Assembly (NCBI GenBank): GCA_021804185.1
Contig: JAJZKL010000024.1
Span: forward strand, 1 to 8,435
Length of the DNA: 8,435 bases
Source: Thermoplasmata archaeon
GTDB lineage: Archaea; Thermoplasmatota; Thermoplasmata; Thermoplasmatales; Thermoplasmataceae
Direction: 5' to 3'
Below, piece by piece: positions 1 to 6,353 of this stretch. A model generated the notes under the pieces. That model had not been told where the DNA came from. It searched no databases and was given only the letters and a program-made list of their open reading frames with translations. Both the position numbers and the translations under genes were made by a program. Positions within the stretch are counted from its first letter, which is position 1; each line of letters opens with the position of its first letter.

Positions 1-1015
1 GATCAAATTTATTTACAACTTCTAATTGCTCCTCTATATCTGGTAAGTCGAAGGTAACATTTTTGAAGAACCCAGTCATATTCCAAGTGCCGTTGTCCGA
101 TGCAGAAGAAAACTCAAGGAATGTCTTTTGATAATTTAGAGTAACCCACTTCAAAGAAAGCTGGTAATTCACATCACCCTTAAGTTTCAGAATATAGGCA
201 TGATCATTCAGAGTGTATTTACCGTTTTTCAGATAGTTGATCCTGCCAGCTTTTCCATTACGCGAAACATGGATTCCTTCTCCTGAATAAACTGTAATCA
301 TTTTGTTCTGATCTTTTGGTGAAAGGCATCTGCTTGTAAATAAACAATTTTCTAGGTCAGGACTCCCCGTCAATACCTTATATGGTCTATCGGTTTCTCC
401 AAATGTGTTTGCATAAAGATATTCTTCTGTTAACCCGCTATTTCCACTAATGTAATCAAACAATTCATTCACTGGAACATTCTTCTTCTGAAAAGTATTA
501 TATTGAATTGCAAGCGTTGCTTCTTTCAATTTATTTATTCTTTTAATAGTCTTGGTTATCTTATCTCTTAGTTTAATGATTTCTTTGATCGAATCAAATT
601 GCTGAATCTGACTATCTTTGTCTGGAACTTCAAACTCCAAGTCTTCAACAATTTCTTTGTTAAGATAACTCACTCCTTCTTTGCTCGTTGCTATTTGTAC
701 AAAATTCTTTGAAATTTTAAAAGCCCACCAATCCAACAATATCTTATCTTTATATTCAGTGAAAGGGGTCAAGATAGCTGTGTTGTTTGAATCAAAAATT
801 TTATTCTGTACAAAGGCAAATCCACGGTTGCCTTTCGTTGGATAAGTTATGCAAGGAATATCTCTTTCTGTTACTATGGCTTTGTCCCAATATCCCTTTA
901 TCTCGTTATGGGCGGTTATTATTGGAATTTTTCCGTTATTTGGAATAGAGTAATATATATCTTCATCAGTAATCTGAGTTCCTTGTTTCAAATCAAATAT
1001 TTCCTTAATTTTCAC
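1..1015 (-). CDS. DNA specificity (S) subunit of a BcgI-like type IIB RM system, partial
   Basis: This subunit chooses the DNA target for the partner nuclease-methylase encoded just upstream. I read 338 residues from a GTG start at 1015 before the frame runs off the left edge. It has the two-domain S-subunit plan: a first target-recognition domain (about residues 1-130), a helical charged spacer (about 135-172, rich in Lys/Ile/Leu), and a second recognition domain (about 178-325). The second domain has SGNSGLTEEYLY (190-201), SRNGKAG (251-257) and DNGTWNMTGFF (307-317), then the beginning of the closing helix. The start is set by an SD, AGGTGA, four bases upstream; this SD contains the stop codon of the methylase gene, so the two are tightly coupled. 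Family members such as BcgI-B are about 340 residues, so only a short C-terminal helix should be missing. The S-subunit call is firm. The BcgI-type assignment rests on the partner gene. Confidence 0.87.
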   Translation of the reverse strand, partial: MKIKEIFDLKQGTQITDEDIYYSIPNNGKIPIITAHNEIKGYWDKAIVTERDIPCITYPTKGNRGFAFVQNKIFDSNNTAILTPFTEYKDKILLDWWAFKISKNFVQIATSKEGVSYLNKEIVEDLEFEVPDKDSQIQQFDSIKEIIKLRDKITKTIKRINKLKEATLAIQYNTFQKKNVPVNELFDYISGNSGLTEEYLYANTFGETDRPYKVLTGSPDLENCLFTSRCLSPKDQNKMITVYSGEGIHVSRNGKAGRINYLKNGKYTLNDHAYILKLKGDVNYQLSLKWVTLNYQKTFLEFSSASDNGTWNMTGFFKNVTFDLPDIEEQLEVVNKFD

Positions 1016-1019
1016 TTTC

Positions 1020-3044
1020 TCACCTAAGTGAAGATAGTTCCTTCTTTATTTCCTCAAGCTCTTTATCCAATCTTTCCATTGTAATATACTTTGGCGAATA
1101 TGGTCTCAAGTAAAATTCAGGTAGCATAGTTTTGTAGCGGTCGTTTTCTATCGTATCCATGGGAATGAAACCACCTTTACGTAATGTGACTTGAATTCCT
1201 TTGTCAGTAATCCATGTAGTCCCACCTTGTTTTAAATCATCAAATTTCATCCAAGCAGACTCTAATACACCAGGCATTTCATCTCCTTCTGTACTAACCC
1301 AAGCAGAAATTTCGTCATGCATCCATCCATTTCTATTGTTTCTCAGCCTTGTGGGGAAACGTTTATCGCTATTTGCTAAACCATCGTTATCTATGATGTA
1401 CATCCAAACTGGTTCTTTCTGAAATTTCGTCAATCCATCACTACGCTTAGTTAGAAACAGAGCATATGTTTTTTCTTTCGTGTAGGGAGCAAATGCAAAT
1501 TTAGGGAGTGATATAATAGCATCAATATTGCATTTCTCTAAAATTTCTTCCCTGAATGGGTAGTAGGAAGGATTTTCCAATACTCCATCTGGTGATATGA
1601 TGCAGGCTTTTCCACCAACTTCAAGTAATTTTATGATTTTTGATAAGAATGCCATTTCGGTTCTAGTTGTTGACATCTTCACACTTTCGGCCTTGAGAGT
1701 ACCATATCCATATGGGGGATTTGTTATAATGTAATTGTATTTCTCATTACCGAAGTTGTGCTTTAGAGTGTCAAAAGCAAACATATTTGTATGCCCATCA
1801 CCAACAAGAAACATGTTCAATTTTGTTCTGGATATATTTTCTTCTCTTACATCTATACCATGAAAACAATACTTTTCGAGAAATTTTCTTGCATCTGCGT
1901 TAAAAGTTTTTGTCTGTTCAAAATTAGATTTTAGAACTTTAAACCCTTCTGTCAAGAATCCTCCAGTGCCACATGCAGGGTCTAGTACTTTGAACTTTTT
2001 GTCGAGATTGAAGAATTTTTCATCTCTTAGTAGTAACTTAGAGAATACATGTGTATACTGGCGTCTCGTAAAGTACTCTCCAAAATCTTTTTTCTCCTTA
2101 TCTGATGCAAACATCTCATATACAGCACCAAACAAATCGAAACCTGCACCGTGAAGGGGTTTCATCGAATCAACAACTTCATAAATATTCTTAACATCAT
2201 CCTTGTCAATCAGCGCCGGTTTCCCTGCTTCCCCAGTGATACATATCCTCACCGATTCCATTAAGTTCTTAAACTCCTTAAAATTGGTATTCGTTTCAAG
2301 TCTCTGGATGTATGTGGCAAGGTTTCCGACCAATTTCTCAGGATTTTCGTCGTAGCAATCCGACCAATAGATCTGCGATCTGTCTTTTTTACCTTCTTCT
2401 ATCGTCTTTTCTTCAAAAAATTCTAATGAGACAAAGCCTATCGTAAAGTCAATTTTCTCAACGTTGTTCTTGAAATTGATACCCCTGTAAACAGTGGCCA
2501 AGTCAAATAGCTTTTTATTGAATATAGCTTCAGAAATTTTTGACAAAGAATCTACGTTTGTTAGAATATTGTCAAGTTTTGGATCTTTTGTTAACCTACT
2601 CTTTATAATGCGCAGAATATCAATATTCTGAAACTCCCTTAGTGGATTACCATTAAGTTTTATTTCTGCGCCTGTCTCTACGTTATAAAAGTAAGAGGTT
2701 TTTATATTCGTTATTATGTAGTAAGGCAGCCCAAGTTTTGGAGCTTTTTTCTTCCCCTGTTCAATTGCATCAATCCAATCAGAGTCTCCGATTTTACAAT
2801 TATCCTTAGCTTCTGCATAGGCCACTAGATTAGTTATGAACACGGTATCATTCTGCATATCGGGATCATACTCAAATTCTGAAATAAGCAAGTCCGGTCT
2901 TGAAGAATCAGTATATTTAGAGAATGTAGTATCATTAACAATTTGACGGAGTGGTATGCTTAGTTGATTCACCAAAACTTCATTTATGAATCTGTTAATA
3001 GTAAGTGCCTCTTGTTTCTTTTTCCTCGTGATTATAATTATCAC
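1020..3044 (-). CDS. Fused restriction nuclease and N6-adenine methyltransferase (BcgI A-like, type IIB/IIG RM subunit)
   Basis: A 674-residue bifunctional protein that would both methylate adenine and cleave DNA. Residues about 10-150 form an HsdR-N-like PD-(D/E)xK nuclease: RPD at 49-51, EAK at 78-80, then W90 and Q96 with KLGLPYYIITN at 103-113, the usual pattern after the active site. Residues about 290-560 form the gamma-class N6-adenine methyltransferase: FGEYFTRRQ at 321-329, the SAM-binding DPACGTGGF at 355-363 and the catalytic NPPYG at 442-446. The C-terminal helix is Lys/Glu-rich and could contact the S subunit. No helicase motifs are present, and no separate HsdR gene is visible. 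Size and layout match BcgI A (about 640 residues) with its separate B subunit. The start is GTG at 3044, right after an in-frame TAG. It follows the ribbon-helix-helix gene by 25 nt and precedes the S gene by 4 nt, forming one operon. Confidence 0.9.
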   Translation of the reverse strand: MIIIITRKKKQEALTINRFINEVLVNQLSIPLRQIVNDTTFSKYTDSSRPDLLISEFEYDPDMQNDTVFITNLVAYAEAKDNCKIGDSDWIDAIEQGKKKAPKLGLPYYIITNIKTSYFYNVETGAEIKLNGNPLREFQNIDILRIIKSRLTKDPKLDNILTNVDSLSKISEAIFNKKLFDLATVYRGINFKNNVEKIDFTIGFVSLEFFEEKTIEEGKKDRSQIYWSDCYDENPEKLVGNLATYIQRLETNTNFKEFKNLMESVRICITGEAGKPALIDKDDVKNIYEVVDSMKPLHGAGFDLFGAVYEMFASDKEKKDFGEYFTRRQYTHVFSKLLLRDEKFFNLDKKFKVLDPACGTGGFLTEGFKVLKSNFEQTKTFNADARKFLEKYCFHGIDVREENISRTKLNMFLVGDGHTNMFAFDTLKHNFGNEKYNYIITNPPYGYGTLKAESVKMSTTRTEMAFLSKIIKLLEVGGKACIISPDGVLENPSYYPFREEILEKCNIDAIISLPKFAFAPYTKEKTYALFLTKRSDGLTKFQKEPVWMYIIDNDGLANSDKRFPTRLRNNRNGWMHDEISAWVSTEGDEMPGVLESAWMKFDDLKQGGTTWITDKGIQVTLRKGGFIPMDTIENDRYKTMLPEFYLRPYSPKYITMERLDKELEEIKKELSSLR

Positions 3045-3069
3045 CTACCTTTTTCATAACACTTGGTGT

Positions 3070-3234
3070 TCAATTCGTTTCACCCTCTTCACGTATTGAT
3101 AAAAATTCTGCGAGTGCTTCTGTAAAAATATCATTCTCGCTTTTGTCGTGATCTATGGCGTATCGTTTTGCCTTCTTAAGCAACTTTTTGGAAAGTTTGA
3201 AAGAGGTCTTGATCATTCCATCCTCTTTTTGCAT
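3070..3234 (-). CDS. Small ribbon-helix-helix DNA-binding protein
   Basis: A protein of 54 residues (ATG at 3234) or 48 residues (ATG at 3216). The segment MIKTSFKLSKKLLKKAKRYA, followed by HDKSENDIFTEALAEFL, is a typical Arc/CopG ribbon-helix-helix: a short basic beta strand, then two helices with a turn at HDKSE. Such proteins are dimeric repressors. The frame is open upstream to a GTG at 3327, but that extra 31-residue N-terminus looks unlike the family. ATG 3234 has a TATA-like box centred about 25 nt upstream, which fits a leaderless transcript. ATG 3216 has a GAGG five bases upstream. The gene comes first in the operon with the RM and S genes, 25 nt ahead of the RM gene, so a role in controlling RM expression is likely but inferred. 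No toxin gene is adjacent, so an antitoxin role is less supported. Confidence 0.75.
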   Translation of the reverse strand: MQKEDGMIKTSFKLSKKLLKKAKRYAIDHDKSENDIFTEALAEFLSIREEGETN

Positions 3235-3255
3235 CTTTGAGTATATGCACTTAAG

Positions 3256-3262
3256 AATATAT
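3256..3262 (-). promoter_or_regulatory. Candidate TATA box for the left RM operon
   Basis: The minus strand reads ATATATT here, centred about 25 nt before the ATG at 3234. That is the spacing expected when an archaeal leaderless transcript begins at the start codon. A second TATA-like sequence (ATTATATG on the minus strand, about 3334-3341) could drive a longer transcript starting near 3312. The surroundings are AT-rich, so chance matches are easy. Confidence 0.35.
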
Positions 3263-3327
3263 GAATTTATCTGCACATCCACAAATGTGTTTTTACGTAC
3301 AGATGCAAGTATAGAATATCGCACCAA

Positions 3328-3678
3328 TCAAGTCATATAATCAATGCTTTTCTATTGAAATTACTAACTTTGTTTTCATTCTGTAATCTATCTTTATTTG
3401 GTCTCGATTTAACTCCAACTCTTACCTTAAACAGTCAATCATTCTTCAATCTCATTATGTAAAGGTATATCGATCGTCACCGAATCAGAAAGGAAAAGTA
3501 TTTGGATTCTGCCTGTTCAGAATCTGTTATTCATTCTCTTCATACATATCCATATAAACCCTCCGATCAGTGTTAAGATATATCCTCACAATCGATCTCT
3601 CTCACTTAGAGTGTTTCGCTATACCATCCCTCTCCTGCATTAAGTTCTAACTCTCAAATTATAATCGTATTTATCGTC
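3328..3678. other. AT-rich gene-free stretch
   Basis: About 350 bases with no convincing reading frame on either strand. The right-hand end of the left RM operon, including a possible second TATA-like sequence near 3334-3341, lies at its left border. I see no clear hairpin terminator, RNA gene or long repeat. The sequence has many short ATTC/TCTC-like runs, which look like low complexity without a defined repeat unit. Confidence 0.5.
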
Positions 3679-4143
3679 CTATATGACATTCATTTTCACC
3701 TTACCCTTTCCATAAACTCCGATGTGTTCATTCCAGTGATCTGAGTGTAATTCGAGGCATTGAACACTCTTGAGTGTACCATCCATTGCTGCAGAACATT
3801 CAGGGGAACGCCATCCATTATTGCCTTTACTGCAAAGGTATGCCTTAACTAACCTTTTCCCTCTTAAGGATCCTTCATTTATTCCTATTACCGTTAAAAA
3901 ATAACGCATTGGTTTATTACTGAATTGCTCATATTGCTGGGATGTTTGGTTTTTCCTCTGCATATCCAGGATGATTTGTTTCCCTTCGATCTCCCACTCA
4001 TATCCAAAGTTGTCAATCAATTCGTTGAATTCTTTCCGGAATGGTCCATTCTTTTCGTTCAAGATATCCCTATTCTCTTTATTATGCTTATAATTTATTT
4101 TAATTGTACTAAAGCAAAACACCTTTCGTTTGGTTAAAAACAT
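3679..4143 (-). CDS. Hypothetical protein, unrecognised
   Basis: A 154-residue reading frame from ATG at 4143. I do not recognise the family. The protein is basic and soluble-looking, with no membrane segment or signal peptide. The middle (about 33-62) has amphipathic, helix-forming sequence. The C-terminal half (about 78-154) looks like a small mixed domain with GINEGSLRGKRLVKAYLC, cysteines at 104, 116 and 129, and a His/Trp-rich patch, LHSDHWNEH (132-140). The true start is uncertain. A TATA-like box (about 4142-4152 on the minus strand) overlaps the ATG and sits about 25 nt before GTG codon 8 at 4122, so a leaderless start at GTG 4122 fits better. Gaps of about 350 bases on both sides leave it as a single-gene unit between two RM loci. 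It may be a defence-island accessory gene or a decayed fragment. Confidence 0.55.
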   Translation of the reverse strand: MFLTKRKVFCFSTIKINYKHNKENRDILNEKNGPFRKEFNELIDNFGYEWEIEGKQIILDMQRKNQTSQQYEQFSNKPMRYFLTVIGINEGSLRGKRLVKAYLCSKGNNGWRSPECSAAMDGTLKSVQCLELHSDHWNEHIGVYGKGKVKMNVI

Positions 4144-4152
4144 ATAATATAT
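4142..4152 (-). promoter_or_regulatory. Candidate TATA box for the unrecognised gene
   Basis: The minus strand reads TATATTATAT here. Its centre lies about 25 nt upstream of GTG 4122, an in-frame codon of the downstream gene. This argues that translation starts at that GTG on a leaderless transcript and not at the ATG at 4143, which overlaps the box. The evidence is position and composition only. Confidence 0.35.
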
Positions 4153-4271
4153 GATGTGGTAAAAAATGGTTTTTCAATCGCTGTCTGATCTGCTTATATG
4201 TATAGCGCCCATTACTTGCATACTTTCACATTAGCCCGTTTATTGTACCCTCTGTATATCCGCTTAAAATA

Positions 4272-4403
4272 ATGACCGCATATCTGAAAATACGGACAAA
4301 ACGGATCAGAAATGGTAAACGAGTTCAAAAAATATACAATGGGGTGATACTGTCAAACCTCTTCATCAAAGAATGCATGAACTTGATTCAGTCCAAATTT
4401 TAG
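4272..4403 (+). pseudogene. Tiny ORF, possible transposase N-terminal remnant
   Basis: A 43-codon frame from ATG to TAG. The first part, MTAYLKIRTKRIRNGKRVQK, has the short basic beta-strand look of the N-terminus of IS4/IS1634-type transposases. That resemblance is impressionistic, and nothing after it continues the family. There is no SD. It may equally be a chance ORF in an intergenic region. It is listed so that the stretch is not left undescribed. Confidence 0.2.
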
Positions 4404-4461
4404 CCATGTTGAGTTTGAAATCCAAATTTACGCGGTATTTTAAGCATTCTAAAACTAGTTG

Positions 4462-4487
4462 TTATACGTAATAATTATCTTTATACG
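4462..4487 (+). promoter_or_regulatory. Candidate promoter and operator of the plus-strand RM operon
   Basis: A TATA-like CTTTATACG (4479-4487) lies about 30 nt upstream of the TTG start at 4516. The heptamer TTATACG occurs at 4462-4468 and again at 4481-4487, 19 bp apart, with the palindrome ATAATTAT (4471-4478) between them. A repeat pair overlapping the TATA box would suit binding by the regulator encoded immediately downstream, giving self-repression. This is inferred from arrangement only. Confidence 0.35.
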
Positions 4488-4515
4488 CTATTGTACATGA
4501 TTCGGCTGGGATAAA

Positions 4516-4827
4516 TTGGAGAACTTCTCGATATCCGGATTGGAAAGGCAGGCAGGCCTTCTCAGAATCCTTCTGATTTTGCGCAAGGAAGGTAGACTGA
4601 ATTTCCAGTCATTCATAGACGATTACGGGATCTACAGCACCTCTTTTTACAGGGCTGTTGGAAAAGCCGAATCTCTGGGCCTCATCACCGTTGAAGAGGA
4701 AAAGTCGAAGAGGAGGACCAAAAAATTTGCTGTGCTCACCGATCTTGGGAAGGAAGTTTCAGAAAACCTCTACAGGATCGAATCGGCGCTTAGGCAAAAA
4801 CAACCCCGGCCCAAAAGGGCTGACTGA
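4516..4827 (+). CDS. Winged-helix transcriptional regulator
   Basis: A 103-residue protein from a TTG start. It has the winged helix-turn-helix pattern: helix 1 in RQAGLLRILLILRKEGRLNF (11-30), helix 2 and the recognition helix in FIDDYGIYSTSFYRAVGKAESLG (33-55), then a basic wing around VEEEKSKRRTKKFAVLT (59-75), then a C-terminal helix ending in a basic tail. It resembles the MarR/ArsR-like small regulators common in archaea. It is first in an operon with the Bsp6I-like nuclease gene (3-nt gap) and the genes that follow. This position recalls the controller (C) proteins of many type II systems, which delay nuclease expression until methylation is complete. The function is inferred. The start is weak (TTG, no clear SD), consistent with leaderless initiation from the TATA-like box at about 4483. 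Another in-frame TTG lies at 4540. Confidence 0.78.
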   Translation: MENFSISGLERQAGLLRILLILRKEGRLNFQSFIDDYGIYSTSFYRAVGKAESLGLITVEEEKSKRRTKKFAVLTDLGKEVSENLYRIESALRQKQPRPKRAD

Positions 4828-4830
4828 ACA

Positions 4831-5406
4831 ATGGCGATAAAGAGCATTTCAATGAAGCTCCCGGAGGGGACTTTTTCCATAAATGTACAGTTCTTCGGGG
4901 AGGAGGAAAGGAAGGAGCTGCAGTCCGTTTACAGGCAGTGGAGGGGGCTCTCGGACTCCCTGATCAGGCTACATTCCAGGGGCGTAAACCTGCCTGACGG
5001 GCTCTCGGAGGGTGTTTTCTGCATGGCAACCGGGGCAGTCAGGATGGTGGAAAACCTTCCAGGAGCAAACACATCGTTCGACTGCTACGACATGGCTTCA
5101 AAGCGCAGGATCCAGGTAAAGGCTGCAAGCATAATTCCGGATCTTACTTCGTTCGGGCCGCAGTCGGTGTGGGACGACATCTACTTCATGGATTTCTTCA
5201 GGAAGGGTGATTGGGACGGAACTGTCGACATCTACCGCATAGACAGCAGTAAAATCTACAGCCACCCCATGAACAGAACCCAAACCTTTAGGGATCAGCA
5301 GTCTCAGGGAAGAAGGCCCAGGTTCAGCATATATACGGACCTGATCAGGCATCACCAGCTTAAGCCTTGGAGCACGTACCGGCTCTGGCAGGACGTGAAG
5401 CGATGA
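4831..5406 (+). CDS. Type II restriction endonuclease, Bsp6I-like
   Basis: A 191-residue protein that I read as the restriction nuclease of a C5-methylation RM system. The expected elements of a PD-(D/E)xK fold are visible: LSEGVFCMATGAVRMVE (58-74) for the first helix with Glu60, then SFDCYD (82-87) and IQVKAAS (94-100), where Asp84 or Asp87 and Lys97 would be catalytic and Gln95 replaces the usual Glu/Asp. Other family-like stretches are DLTSFGPQSVWDDIYFMDFF (104-123) and DQQSQGRRPRFSI (155-167). From memory these match the Bsp6I family, whose members cut GCNGC and pair with C5 methyltransferases. No search was possible. It starts with ATG 3 nt after the regulator gene and ends in a 4-nt ATGA overlap with the next gene, so translation is coupled. 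The partner methyltransferase is at the right edge on the opposite strand. Confidence 0.75.
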   Translation: MAIKSISMKLPEGTFSINVQFFGEEERKELQSVYRQWRGLSDSLIRLHSRGVNLPDGLSEGVFCMATGAVRMVENLPGANTSFDCYDMASKRRIQVKAASIIPDLTSFGPQSVWDDIYFMDFFRKGDWDGTVDIYRIDSSKIYSHPMNRTQTFRDQQSQGRRPRFSIYTDLIRHHQLKPWSTYRLWQDVKR

Positions 5407-6230
5407 TAGGCAGGAAAGATGCCATAAAGCTGCTCGGCCTGCCCGAATCAAATTTTGACAATTATTTCAAAAACAGCTGTGAGGTTGAAGGATTCAAGGT
5501 GAAAAACCGATGGATGTTCGATGAAGAGGCGCTCATGAGATGGGACAGGCTCAGAAAGGAACGAACGGTGACCCTTTCCCTGGACGAGTACAAAAAATGC
5601 TTCGAGTTCGCGATTAAAATGGCGTACGGCTCCAAATCATCGCATGGAACAGGAATCCGGGGAGCCAGAAGCGAGGTGCAGGTGGCAGACGATTTTATAC
5701 TGGGAATCCTGGCGGAGGAAGGGGTTGCCAAGTTCCTACGTGAAAGGTTTGGGGTCGAGATCGGCCTGGACCACGAGGCACACCCCGGGCAAATCACAGC
5801 GCAGGATTTTGTATCGATATCCGATGGCGGTGGGACCAGGGAAGTTAAAATTGATGTAGCCGTGAAATCCAGCAAAATGAAGAGTTGCTTCAACATAATC
5901 CCCCCTGCAGAATATGAGAGGGAAGGCAGGAAATCGGACATCTACATCTTTGCCAGGGTCGGTCTTCCCTCAGATCACCTGTTCAGGATCCTGAGAGATC
6001 ACTCCTTTTTCAGGAAGACATCCGATTTTCTGGAATCTGCCGAAGGCTACAGGAAAATAGAGGAGCTTGTGGACATACCTGTTTGGACATGCGGTTTTTC
6101 CTACCACAACGAATTTGAGAAGGTGGGAGAAATTCCGAATCAGAATTTCGACGGCTACAGATATGCGCTCAGCGTGGCCAAAATGCACAACTCAGATAGG
6201 GATTGGGAAAACCTCGTTTCCCGCCTGTAG
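5403..6230 (+). CDS. Putative second restriction endonuclease with N-terminal DNA-binding segment
   Basis: A 275-residue protein whose start (ATG 5403) is set by the ATGA overlap with the upstream nuclease gene. The N-terminus, RKDAIKLLGLPESNFDNYF (4-22) followed by NRWMFDEEALMRWD (35-48), looks like a MerR/excisionase-type helix-turn-helix. The body resembles type II nucleases: a charged helix, DDFILGILAEEGVAKFLRER (96-115), then FGVEIGLD (116-123), then QDFVSIS (134-140) and KIDVAVKSSKMKS (149-161), then a strand, RKSDIYIFARV (176-186). Asp135 and Lys155 are the likely PD-(D/E)xK residues. The usual acidic residue two before the lysine is Ala153, and Glu147 or Asp151 might substitute. I cannot name the family. 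It could be a second nuclease with its own target, a modification-dependent nuclease acting on 5-methylcytosine, or an inactive partner of the Bsp6I-like enzyme. Confidence 0.6.
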   Translation: MIGRKDAIKLLGLPESNFDNYFKNSCEVEGFKVKNRWMFDEEALMRWDRLRKERTVTLSLDEYKKCFEFAIKMAYGSKSSHGTGIRGARSEVQVADDFILGILAEEGVAKFLRERFGVEIGLDHEAHPGQITAQDFVSISDGGGTREVKIDVAVKSSKMKSCFNIIPPAEYEREGRKSDIYIFARVGLPSDHLFRILRDHSFFRKTSDFLESAEGYRKIEELVDIPVWTCGFSYHNEFEKVGEIPNQNFDGYRYALSVAKMHNSDRDWENLVSRL

Positions 6231-6245
6231 GCCGGTGATTCAGTC

Positions 6246-6353
6246 GTGAGCAGATTTTCGGAAATCATTCCCTGCGCAAAAGGGGGGCAGATCAAAACCT
6301 GCGCAGGGACAGCAGTACTTCAGAGATGTTTGCCAGGCAGGATGTGGTTTTAA
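6246..6353 (+). CDS. Possible 35-residue small protein or leader ORF
   Basis: GTG at 6246 follows a good SD, GGTGAT, with six bases between them. The frame runs 35 codons to a TAA that overlaps the ATG at 6353 as TAATG, the usual sign of translational coupling. The product has cysteines at 10, 19 and 28 and ends in GRMWF. It resembles nothing I know. Part of the coding sequence is formed by the arms of the hairpin at 6269-6309, so the ORF could be a leader read through for control of the glycosylase gene, or could be accidental. Confidence 0.3.
   Translation: MSRFSEIIPCAKGGQIKTCAGTAVLQRCLPGRMWF
6269..6309 (+). repeat. Strong inverted repeat (10-bp stem) before the AlkA-like gene
   Basis: TCCCTGCGCA (6269-6278) pairs perfectly with TGCGCAGGGA (6300-6309) across a 21-base loop that contains a run of six G. 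No T-tract follows, so it is not a typical terminator. It lies between the second nuclease gene and the glycosylase gene. It could be an RNA processing or attenuating hairpin, or a binding site for a dimeric protein. Confidence 0.6.

Larger units (their letters stand above)
4144..4515. other. Gene-poor divergent intergenic region
   Basis: About 370 bases between a minus-strand gene and the plus-strand operon. It contains the promoters for both directions, a 43-codon ORF that may be a remnant (4272-4403), a TCCAAATTT direct repeat (4392 and 4421) and a TTATACG direct repeat close to the winged-helix gene (4462 and 4481). Base composition changes from AT-rich to G+C-richer at its right end, so it may mark the junction between two separately acquired cassettes. 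Confidence 0.5.

Noticed and set aside
1..3044. Classic type I RM system
   Set aside because: The methylase carries its own PD-(D/E)xK nuclease domain and no helicase-type R gene is visible; BcgI-like type IIB fits better, though the left flank is unseen.
3070..3234. Antitoxin of a toxin-antitoxin pair
   Set aside because: Ribbon-helix-helix antitoxins normally sit next to a small toxin gene; here the next gene is the RM fusion and nothing toxin-like lies upstream.
3235..3327. N-terminal extension of the ribbon-helix-helix protein to GTG 3327
   Set aside because: The extra residues are unlike the family, the GTG has no SD and lies only about 11 nt from the nearest TATA-like box, and a better promoter sits just before ATG 3234.
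4392..4429. Direct repeat TCCAAATTT as an insertion-site duplication
   Set aside because: Only 9 bp, 29 bp apart, with no element between the copies; easily chance in AT-rich DNA.
5098..5941. Minus-strand open frames opposite the two nuclease genes
   Set aside because: They are shadows of G+C-rich coding sequence on the plus strand; the translated products have no recognisable motif and no start signals.
6269..6309. Intrinsic terminator
   Set aside because: The stem is strong but no T-rich run follows it, and the loop is long.
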